A stretch of 64,000 nt of DNA from positions 7,388,421-7,452,420 of the forward strand of contig OX393573.1 in the NCBI GenBank assembly GCA_947652115.1, written 5' to 3'. The translations under genes were made by a program, and so were the position numbers. The notes under the pieces are model-generated. The model was not told the origin of the DNA, searched no databases, and saw only the letters and a list, made by a program, of their open reading frames with translations. This DNA comes from Blastomussa wellsi (taxonomy: Eukaryota; Cnidaria; Anthozoa; Scleractinia; Plerogyridae). Positions 55,087-64,000 of this stretch are shown in pieces; position 1 is the stretch's first letter; every line of letters starts with the position of its first letter.

Positions 55087-55395
55087 ATTGGATGTTTTAT
55101 GGGTTTCTCCATCGCTGGTTGTGTCCTAGCTGGAGTCATGTTCATCTGCTATTGTCTGACTATTGCTGATTATTCTAAACTAAAGCGTTGCCAGAAAACA
55201 TATAGCCCAAGCTATGGTTGGTACAGTTACCAGAGTTATGATTACTGTTTCAACAAGTTTGATATGAAGAGGGACACAGCTGCAAATGTAGCCGGGCTAG
55301 GCTCTTGCCTTCTTATCTTCTCCTTGGTGGAGTTCTTTTTGGCACTTGTATCATCCATCTTGTGTTGTGCTGGCGTCTGTTGCAGTACTCCATCT
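55087..55395 (+). CDS. MS4A-like copy 2, exon 3
   Basis: 103 codons in phase 0. TM3 (IGCFMGFSIAGCVLAGVMFI), a Tyr/Ser-rich loop (SPSYGWYSYQSYDYC) and TM4 (GLGSCLLIFSLVEFFLALVS) then a Cys-rich end, donor GTAAGT. The loop is shorter than in copy 1, and both loops have a high Tyr content. Confidence 0.85.
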
Positions 55396-55427
55396 GTAAG
55401 TTGTGATGCTCAAAAGTTGACATATTA

Positions 55428-55662
55428 CAGCATGGCATGCCTTCGTGTGGCCTTCCAATGAACTTTTTTGACAAGTTAGCCAACCAGAGAACACAAATTT
55501 GTTTTAGTTGTACCACATCCATGTTAAAAGCACGAGAGGTTTCGTGACAACAGCTTTGGACATTGCAAGGAGGTGGGACAAACAAATTTGCACTCTCTGA
55601 TTGGCTAATTATAACTTGTCAAAAAAGTTTGTTGGGTGGCCACACTAAGGCGCGTCGCGCTG
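55428..55662. mobile_element. TA-target inverted-repeat element, copy B
   Basis: Same family as 16307-16546: TA flanks, GTGTGGCC then AACTTTTTTGACAAGTTAGCC, and a right end GTGGCCACACTAAGGCGCG. The left end is more diverged. It lies 32 bp after the exon 3 donor. Confidence 0.65.
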
Positions 55663-56864
55663 TAATTTCGTCATTGCTCACTTCATTTAGTACTTGGAAT
55701 ATACTATTAAGTAAGTGCTAAGGAGAAGACTTGAATGTACTGAATGATTATTTGGTGGAAAAGTGAATATTTGTGTGACAAGTAAATCATGTTTGTTTTG
55801 CTTTTGCTAATTATACTCAGTGATTGGTCTTAAAAACTTGGACTAATCACTTTCTCACCCCATTAGAAGTACATGTAAAACCAAAACAATTTGTGACTCG
55901 CTTTTGCAAATTTTTACCAGGCTTTGCACTGGCTACACTGCAGATGTGGGTACTTCAAGTTAAGATTGGTCAACTTGATTCTCTTTGTCTTTTGAGATTA
56001 GCCGGCATGATTACTTTGGTTTATGGGAGCTGCTCATGGCAGGCCTTTGGATAGGGTGCAATAAAAAATCGGAAATTGTATGATATTTTCAGGCCAGATT
56101 GAATGATAACAAAGGATAATTATGCAGTAAATTATGCAAATTATGTGATTTTTTCTGAGCTATCTTAAGCTTGTTTTACTAGGTTTATTAGAAAGAAAAC
56201 CACTTTGTGTTTCTCTAAAGACAATTTGAACATAAAGGAACAACAACTATACAATTACAAGTAAATTGAGATTAAAATTTAATTGCGACTGGTAAGCTTA
56301 ATTGAGCTTATATTAATAGTACACCAAGGTGTTATGCACCAACTTGTCTCAAATTTTTCTTCAACATTGTTTTTATGTGCACATCATAAAAGCTTTTCAC
56401 TGGAGATTGTTACAGTGACGAGAAACATAATTATAATATAACCTGTAGTTATGCTGAAACTCGATAACTACATTGCATGACGAACAGAACATCAACCCAT
56501 CATCCACGTGGAAAGAGCCTGTATCTTTCCAGTAGATAAAAGAGCAGTGGGCGCTTCCACTGAAAACTTGTCCATGAGGATGACGGCGAAAGAAGTCATG
56601 TCAACATTTTGGGTGCTTACCATTTGGCCAGAAAATCTGGAAATTTCGCTTTGAAGTCAAATGGAAAGGTAATTGTGGGCAACCTCCAGATCTTCCATTT
56701 CCAGGCCCTTTTTAAAGGTGGCGAGCAGAACCGAACATCTTGTAGGTTAATGGAAAGCACAATCTCCAACATTAGGTTGCTAAATTTGGAAAATCGCTTA
56801 CCATTATGGAACGGTCTAACCAACTGGATTATTGTCAAACAATGATCACAATAAATATTTTGCC
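55663..56864. other. Downstream of copy 2 exon 3, no gene
   Basis: AT-rich, with no splice-flanked open segment resembling tail exons of copy 1. Confidence 0.45.
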
Positions 56865-58263
56865 CATAGACCTGTTTCATAATTGGCTGCCAATTTTAAA
56901 TTCTTTTGTGTGAATTTAAATTAGCCTTTCTAACCTCATTTGAAAGTAAACATTATTTTGATCAGGGCTTATGATAATTCACAGGGAAAAAAAGTCAAAT
57001 TTCGCAGGATTTGCAAAGATAAGTTTGCGGAGAAAATTGCCAATTTCGCAGGGATTTTGGGGGCAAATTTCACTATTAAGGACGTTCGCGCAAAAATTTT
57101 CTACCATTGATTTTTTTCTGAAACTCTCACCACTGTAAGATAAAGAGTAACTGATGTCAGAAATGCAAAAAAAATTGGGCGTCACCGACTTCGTTTTGGA
57201 GATAACATGCCCAGAAGAACACCCTAAATCTGAAAACTCGCGCTTCATTAGCGGATATGGCTACAGTGTCTGTAAGCACAAAAATATTGCACAAACTTCC
57301 CACATTGAGAATTGTAAATAAAATAAGTTCATGGAAAAAAATATAGGTCACCGACCATTTAAGAGAGTAAACTACCAGGAAATCTACTTCTGGCCCTTTG
57401 TTTTTCATCAGCGTGCGCACTCGATGGATGACGTGGCGTGACGAATTCCGTGCGCAGTAACGATGCGCACAAACAATTAATGCAAACATCCTTAAATAAG
57501 AAAACAAGAAGCATTCCAGAAAAAATACTGCAGGATGTCAGGGAAAGAAAGAAAACGCAAAAGTTCATCCAACACAGTTCTGAAGGAAACTGTTCTTGTT
57601 TCGGGCGGCAAGAAAAACGTTGACTGGTTATCCTCCTTTTTCAGCTGCAATTTAGAGCCGAAAACAGCAACACAATAAATTTCTTTTCTGTCCTCGCATT
57701 CTTGTGTTGCTTTGCAGTTTCAAGGCAAGATTGTTCGTGATTGAAGGTTCAAATCCATTTGTGAAGTCAAAACACTCTTGCCTCGTCGTTAGTGTCATGC
57801 ACGTACGAGTAAACATGTGCCTGCATTACTACAGACAGCAGTTTCCTTTCACACTCCATATAGTGTCACATTGTGGCCAGTGCCCAGTTTTTGGCAACAT
57901 TAATCCTAGAACACCTGGTAGTTTTTGGTATGTTGTTTACTCGTGGCAGTGACGAAATTTCAAGACAAAATAATTTACAAGTTTACGGCAAGTTAACAGC
58001 CCCAATATTTAGTCAAGATAAGTTTCAAATATGTTGTGCCGACATGTATTTGGTAGGGTTTGCAGCAAATTTCACGGTATTTCGTGTGTTTTTGTCAATT
58101 TTGTGGGATTTCGCAGAAATACCTGAATTTCGTGGCTCTGCGACCACACGAAATATCAGAAGCCCTGTTTGATTTACCAACTCGAAAATGAGGCTAGAAA
58201 GGCTAATTTAAATGAATACAAAAGAATTTAATATTTGCAGCCATTTATGAAATGGGGCTATAA
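56865..58263. mobile_element. 1.4-kb element with ~80-bp inverted ends
   Basis: The left arm (56865-56947) and right arm (58181-58263) match inversely through TTAAATTCTTTTGTRT and TTTAAATTAGCCTTTCTA. It contains a nested hAT-like element (56963-58167), so most of its own interior may be small. Confidence 0.65.
56963..58167. mobile_element. Nested hAT-like element, 1.2 kb
   Basis: Ends CAGGGCTTATGATAATTC and, reversed, CAGGGCTTCTGATATTTCG, flanked by TTTGAT on both sides. Words such as AATTTCGCAGGATTTG recur near both ends. No transposase frame is recognised. Confidence 0.6.
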
Positions 58264-58448
58264 CGTGAAGCAACACGCGTTGTAGAAGGATCGCATGTCA
58301 TGGATTTATTTCAGCAATTCTGATTGGATAACTCCAAGAAAAGAATTGTCTAGTTACAGTAATAGGCAATTCTTTGAGAATGAAAACTGGCACCAGGCCC
58401 CAGACACGCACAAAACTAAAGTAACGCCTTGAACCACGAGGGGCCCTA

Positions 58449-59107
58449 ACAAGCCGTGTGTCTGTTTTTTATGTTTGAATTATAAAGAAATGTACGGAAA
58501 TATTGAAGAGTCTTAAAGAAAGTCTTAAAAAATCTGTGGCAGTCCATTTGTGTACCAGGGACCAACTGCCATGCTGTGTGCCTCACACTGATTGGTTGAT
58601 GCTAAACAAACAACCAATCAGTGTGGAGCACACGGCATGACGGGTGGTCCCTGGCATACGAACGGACTGCTGTGGATGTTTTTTTGCTTTGAAAGCTGCA
58701 TTTCTTGAAAATTAATTGTGAGTTAGCACTCAGATTTTGAATGGATCTTTGATTGAATGCCACGAAAAGAAGCTTCAACATTTCAGTTTATCTGATGCTT
58801 GATTTGGGAACTGGGCAATTCCAATTTCTGTGTGAAAATTGGCTTGGCACTGGAGTGGTTGAAAATGAGCTTTCCACCCTTGTCTCCTACTTATAACATG
58901 AAGCAACAGTCAGAACAAAACCCACCAAATTGCTCAAATTTGCCATTTTGAGCCATAGAAACAATGATACACAACAACTGAGGTGGGTTTTACGTTTCTT
59001 TGAGCTTTAACATAGACATTACTTGATATAAGGCTATGATATTAAGACTCTTCAGTATTCCCATGCATTTCTTTATAATTCAAACAAAAAACAGACACAC
59101 GGCTTGT
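58449..59107. mobile_element. Element with ~68-bp inverted ends and inner hairpin
   Basis: ACAAGCCGTGTGTCTGTTTT and GAATTATAAAGAAATG on the left are mirrored at 59043-59107. Inside, 58543-58675 forms a second hairpin around CACTGATTGGTTG. Confidence 0.65.
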
Positions 59108-61414
59108 ATGGCCTCCCTGTGCTTGAACATCAATTGTTTATGAAATCAAAGGTTTCAGAACCTTTTTGACATTTTTTCAAAGGTAAATCATCTTGAAATG
59201 AAGGCAGCATGCAGGATTTTTTATATGAAGCTTTAATTTATGGTTTACTTTGTGAGAGTTGTGTTATTTTATAAATTGCCTAATCAGATGTGATTTGAGA
59301 TACACTGCAAAATCACACCACCGCATGATATCAGCTGGCCTGTCATGGAGAGTAATCACTGGTAGTTTAAGGGTACTGAACAGGTTCGCGGGTCAAATTT
59401 GTTCAAAATTGTGATTTTTATTGTACATAAACTGTGTGTATTTTCCTTTCTTTTACAAAAAACAGAAATCCAAAGTCTTTTTTCACTCTGTAGTTATTGC
59501 GAATTTCCTTTTGTGCGTGACTCATTACGTCACACTTTAAAGGTGTCGAGCTGTCAACACTGCTAGATCAAACGCGGGAAATTGGCTTCCAACAGAGGGA
59601 ATTTCCTTTGCTCGCGTCGCTAACTTCTGTCGTTGCAATACAGTTTTGACTGGAGTTTTTGGATGGAGAGAGAAAAGAACAGAGAAAAGTGAGAAAAAAG
59701 TTTTTGGGTTCCAAAGGCTGATCAGTGGTACCGTAAAAAGTAACCAGGGAATTTTTTCAAAACATAGAAATGCTGACAGAAAGCGACAAATTGTCACAAC
59801 GACCGAACGAAACACTAAATATTGCTACTAATACAGATACTTCCCTAGGCTCCCCCAAGCAGAAAAAACAAAATAACATCAAAGAATTCTATTGAACCAG
59901 GCGAAGGTTTGGATTCCGGAATGGTGGATTCTAGGCATTCTTTATCAGACAAATCTGTTGAAACATCACACGACAACAGCAACGAATTCATACTATTTTA
60001 AATGAACACAAAACTGAAGAGCCGATACGCTAAACTATACGGTACTGCTATCCAATGACTCTTAACCTAAGGTTCTTCCTTATGCACCGGTACACGGACA
60101 GAAAAGAAGGAAAAGCAATCATAACAAACAAATATTTTATAGATGCGTGCTACATACCCTTCTTCCCGCATTTCGGAGAGCATGCTTTCCCGATCGGCGG
60201 CTTGCTCGCGATTTTCGTTCGCCCGTTTTTGAAGCCCTTGTACTCTTTGGTGATCTTTTTCCTCTTCCTGGGCCGGAAATTGTTCAGTGTTTCCCCATCG
60301 CAGTCAAAACCCGCTAGAAATTACCACATTGTAATTCTGCCTCAGAATTGTCGGCAAAGGATACTTTGATCTTGAAATAATATCTACCACCACTTTCCCA
60401 CATGTTGAGCCTGATTGGTACATTAAGGAGATAAACCGGAAAACCACTCCCCGAAGGAGTGCTATGTTTATGAAACTTTCTTTGCCGTATTTCTTGGCAA
60501 CATTTTTGGTGAAGTTTGTCATCTTTGAGCGGCTAGTTTGCATATGAGAATTGATCGTAGAAGAGTGAAATTTTGCTCAATGGTACATGAATCCCTCTTC
60601 TCCAAAAGTGTGTCGGGCTTTAGCTTATTTGTTTTTCATTTTGAAGATATAAGTCCAAATGCTGTGTCAATCCTAGAAAAGTATGTGAACAAACTTTGAA
60701 TTGTAATAATTTTTTTTTGAGAGCTGATCTAACGATTCCCCGACACACTTTTAAAGCCAAACATGTGCTGAGTGGCATGCAGTCATTATTTACTTTGAAA
60801 GGCCAAAATCCAACACCAGTTTGCTGCACTTATAAACATTGTTCTATTTGCATTTAACTGACTGCAGCTTCTCTTATATTTAATTTCACCAGTTAAAAAC
60901 ATTTCCACGACATTCTTAGTTCTATAATCTTTAAAATGATGTATAGGTTTAGGCACTTCCCTAAAATTACGCGCATGTGAGGTTCTTTTTGCGCTGTTTT
61001 GCTTTTTACCTGTTCAGTAACCTTAATTGTCCATTCTGAAGTTCAAAAAAGAAATGGACCCTACAGTAGTAGCCATTGTTCAAATTGTTTCACAATGTTA
61101 TCAAGAAATAAATCTCATCACCGGAACGAAGACCGGATGCAAGAGAGCGGCGGAAATCGACCCTAATCACCAGGAAGATCAGCTAAAACTGCATTTGCAT
61201 ATGGTAATAAGGACATAATAACGAGCTGTAAAAGGTTGCCCAAATTCCATTCAAAATGTCTTATCCTGATGTTTAGAGATGGCCTCCCACAGATCCATGT
61301 AAAGTTTCTTTTTTCTGATATTGATGTTTGAATCTGATCACGAAACAAAACTCAATCATGCAATTGAGTAACTTTAATGTGATCTCAATTCTGAATTAAA
61401 TAAAAATGCTGTTA
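59108..61414. other. Intergenic, no gene recognised
   Basis: A minus-strand segment at about 60150-60300 reads KKITKEYKGFKNGRTKIASK then PPIGKACSPKCGKKGM, faintly like a zinc-binding domain of some DNA transposons. It is too short and isolated to name. Near 60053-60100 a CTTATGCACCGGTACA word resembles the repeat at 35336-35373. Confidence 0.35.
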
Positions 61415-61647
61415 CAGTGCGATGTGCCTTAGTGTGGCCACCCAAAAAACTTTTTTGACAAGTTTTAATTAACCAGTCAGAGAGCGTATTATTTGTACAC
61501 CTCCTTGCAATGTTCAAAGCTGTTGTCACAAAACCTGTCATGTTTTTAACAAGGAGGCGGGACAACTCAAACAAATTTGCACTCTCTGATTAGCTAACTT
61601 TTAAAAAAAGTTTATCAAGGGTGGCCACACTGAGACACGTCGTGCTG
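61415..61647. mobile_element. TA-target inverted-repeat element, copy C
   Basis: CAGTGCGATGTGCCTTAGTG at the left and CAGCACGACGTGTCTCAGTG (reversed) at the right, TA on both sides, with the AACTTTTTTGACAAGTT word of copies A and B. Confidence 0.7.
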
Positions 61648-62062
61648 TAAAAGCTTGAACTTCTGAATGGGTTGTTTGAAAGGCGATTTCATAGTTTATA
61701 CCCCAGATTTTAAAGTTGATTGAGGTTTTAATTTATTAAGGGCATTTTTTCATAGCTAATCTTCTGTGGAGTTTGAGAATGATTGATGTCAAAATTGTCT
61801 GACTGGCCCTAACAGGATGTGAACACAAAAAGCCCCTCACACTAGGCTTCAACATCCACCAGGCCCCATCCAAACACCCCTCCCCCCACCTTGATGATAA
61901 GTATACAGCAAACAGTTAATCGGGTTAAACTTGAGTCGAGGCCCTAGGCTCTGGGTTAAAGAGATACATGTACTGCTGGACTGAAAAGCATTTTGCCCAA
62001 TCACACAACACATTTCACCCTGTCCAGAGACAATAATCAAACCTTTAGGTCACTCACTCACA

Positions 62063-62212
62063 GAAATCAAAGGCTCTTAGAGCCACCTCATGGTATGGTG
62101 GAATGCAGAGATAAACTGGTTAAAAAGGATTTTTAAGGAAATCAAAGGCTCTTAGAGCCACCTCATGGTATGGTGGAATGCAGAGATGAACTGGTTAAAA
62201 AGGATTTTTAAG
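62063..62212 (+). repeat. Tandem duplication, 75 bp x 2
   Basis: Two near-identical units starting GAAATCAAAGGCTCTTAGAG; they differ at one position noticed (ATAAACT/ATGAACT). Each contains the palindrome GGCTCTTAGAGCC. Confidence 0.85.
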
Positions 62213-62558
62213 GATTTTTAATAGTTTCTCTGAATGATCAGCAGTATTACCCATCTCTTTTGAATTGTTCAAAATAAGGGGGTGAAGATCTTAGGTTTCT
62301 TAAAACTCTGAAACCCTCATCAAGATGAACAAGTTTGTCAATATAATCCTCGGATTTTAAATCACGGCAGTGTATTTTTTGCCTTTTTTGTTACACTTCC
62401 TAAGAGAAATACAAGCACTATCTTGAATTTGTTTGATCTGCAGTTTTTTCAATTTATAGAATATGTTTGGCACAGGCATTGCAACTCTTCTATCTTGACA
62501 TCTTAATTCCCATTTAACGACTGTATTATATGATACTGGTACGCTTCTTTCCCTGTTG

Positions 62559-63281
62559 TCAGGCCTTCATTTTCCACAGAATAATGTAGGGAATGATAGA
62601 TGTACCTAATGGTGTGTTTCCTTCCCCTGGTGCAAAAGAAATAACGCTTTCTTTATTTTCGGCTGCATCTGGTTCCTGTAGCAGTGTATCTGTTACTCCT
62701 GAAGGATGTTCATCAACTTCACACCAATTGTCACTATTTTCTTTTACACTGTCCGCATTATCAACATCGGCGATGGATATATTGTTTTTGTAATCTGTTA
62801 CAATATTATTGATTTGCACATCAGCACTATGGGTGTCACAAGTTTCAACAAGTTCATTCCAATCTTCACGAGCACTTGATTCTGAATGTATATTATCTAT
62901 CCATGTATTTTGCACTTGTATACCTTCACTTTTAAATAAATCACTATTGTTTACAAGATATTCAACTGTATCTAATACTTTATTCTGAAACTGGTAATGA
63001 TGTTTGTAACTTAAACACCTTTTGAGTTTTATTGGAATAGTTTGTGTTTCACTTATTGGCCTAGGGAGACACTGAACAGTTGAATTTACATCACTTGGTA
63101 CGTTAACTACGTTTCCATGAATAGACAGTTGACCACCTTGAGGAAGTTCATGCATTTGCATAAAAGGTATTTGAGGTGATATAAGTCGCTCCTCAAGTGA
63201 TGTCAAATTCAATAATTGGCTTTTGAACAGCTGGGCAACTTGCCTTTCTTCATAGTTGAAACACAAGTTATGCAAATCCAT
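62559..63281 (-). pseudogene. Helitron-type protein relic, N-terminal region (DUF6570-like)
   Basis: The frame has NLTSLEERLISPQIPFMQMH, LPQGGQLSIHGNVVNVPSDV, TIPIKLKRCLSYKHHYQFQN and an acidic linker with CFAPGEGN-like SFAPGEGNTPLG. These are hallmarks of the region before the Rep/helicase part of Helitron proteins. It is out of frame with the upstream piece, and its end (after NTPLG) seems to lack expected sequence, so deletions are likely. No Rep or helicase motif follows in the window. Confidence 0.65.
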
Positions 63282-63751
63282 TCTGTGTTATCAACACTTC
63301 TAACACCAGTAACACAGGATTCAATAAGTTTTGGTGCACATGCCTTATATTTGTTTGCATCACATTTCACTACAGAACACTTATACCACATTTGGTCGCA
63401 ACAAGTGCATATATATTCTGGGCCACATGCAATGTTTTTGTGGAACATATTTATCATAGCAATTGCATCATAATTGTTTTTCAGTGGTAATACCTGATGA
63501 CTACAGCAGGGAAGTTGTGATACACTTGGCACTTCATTAAATGGTGTTTTAATAGCAGTTTTGGCCCTTTTTTTATAATTTATATTTATTTCTTTAATGT
63601 GTTGATGGTTATTTGTTTTTTGTTTTCTAAAAGCCTGTTTGTTAATTTCCCTTTCACGCTTTGGGTTCTCTGCTTTTCGTTTTCTAACGCTCCGTTTTTC
63701 AATTTCCCTTATGTACTCTGATCGAGTTTGCTGCTTTTCGTTTCCTAACAC
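63209..63751 (-). pseudogene. Helitron-type protein relic, zinc-cluster region
   Basis: Contains CTCCDQMWYKCSVVKC, KACAPKLIESCVTG and WICITCVSTMKKGKLPSCSK, a Cys-rich domain that precedes the LEERLI region in these proteins. The upstream part has EYIREIEKRSVRKRKAENPK, one unit of the repeat at 63587-64000. A frameshift separates it from that repeat near 63720 and another from the next piece near 63240. Confidence 0.65.
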
Positions 63752-64000
63752 ATTGTTTATTAATTTCCCTTATGTACTCTGGGTTCTCTGCTTTTCTTTT
63801 CTTAACACAGCGTTTATTAATTTCCCTTATGTACTCTGGGTTCTTGGCTTTTCGTCTCTTTGTACACTGTTTATTAATTTCCCTCATGTACTCTGGGTTC
63901 TCTGCTTTTCTTTTCTTAACACAGCGTTTATTAATTTCGCTTATGTACTCTGGGTTCTTGGCTTTTCTTCTCTTTGTACACTGTTTATTAATTTCCCTTA
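63587..64000 (-). repeat. Coding tandem repeat, ~60 bp (REINKQCVKKRKAENPEYI)
   Basis: At least six units encode a basic 19-20-residue repeat of the form EYIREINKRCVKKRKAENP. It continues past the window edge. It belongs to the Helitron-like protein and resembles a coiled, DNA-binding leader. Confidence 0.75.

Larger units (their letters stand above)
47910..55395 (+). other. MS4A/CD20-like four-transmembrane gene, copy 2 (exons 1-3 seen)
   Basis: A tandem paralogue of the gene at 8454-30913. Three phase-0 exons give about 174 residues covering all four membrane helices. No equivalent of tail exons 4-6 could be found between 55396 and 64000. They may lie beyond the window, be too diverged to see, or be lost; then this copy would be a truncated gene. 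The open frames and intact splice sites argue against a dead copy. Confidence 0.6.

Noticed and set aside
60150..60300. Transposase-like basic/Cys segment on the minus strand
   Set aside because: Only about 45 residues are visible and none is diagnostic; it is mentioned in the intergenic entry, not called.

Overview
The window is animal nuclear DNA, AT-rich, with intron-split genes, GT-AG introns, dense short inverted-repeat elements and two 200-N assembly gaps (2356-2555, 41556-41755). The repeat and element mix, as I remember it from other genomes, points to a cnidarian and most likely an anthozoan such as a stony coral; this is an inference, and no marker gene proves the species. Nothing looks prokaryotic.

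Host genes. Two tandem plus-strand copies of a four-transmembrane, MS4A/CD20-like gene form the backbone. Copy 1 is complete, with six exons from 8454 to 30913. All introns are phase 0, and the tail ends with a proline-rich PPPY segment. Copy 2 shows exons 1-3 (47910 to 55395); its tail exons are not visible. Both copies carry the same foldback element remnant 55-78 bp upstream of the start codon.

Elements in copy 1. Intron 4 (12.6 kb) holds a 5.95-kb DDE transposon (22811-28762) with 28-bp terminal inverted repeats, GATA target duplications, eight copies of a 14-bp internal site, and a transposase interrupted by one in-frame TAG. Nested inside it is a 1036-bp element (23977-25012) with 33-bp inverted repeats that encodes only an intact Myb/SANT-like protein.

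Region between the genes (31-47.7 kb). From left to right: a Penelope-like terminal-repeat relic (~32.2 kb); a 1.66-kb foldback element; a minus-strand Ty3/gypsy element truncated at its 3' end (37.6-41.4 kb) with a tRNA-Ser-type primer-binding site; and the GIY-YIG end of a Penelope-like element followed by a well-formed hammerhead ribozyme (42357-42399). Next comes a decayed virus-like cassette (42461-46953, perhaps to 47147). It holds capsid-like, small basic, adenain-like protease, DUF5679-like and phospholipase-A2-like reading frames on one strand, as in Polinton-like elements, but without polymerase, integrase or ATPase. A separate 1-kb element has jumped into one of its genes.

Right end. 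Copy 2 introns contain hAT-like, TA-target and palindromic elements and a 46-bp satellite array. The window ends in a minus-strand relic of a Helitron-type protein (62559-64000). The rest is intronic or intergenic DNA in which I see only repeats. All family names come from reading the sequence by eye; no database search was run.
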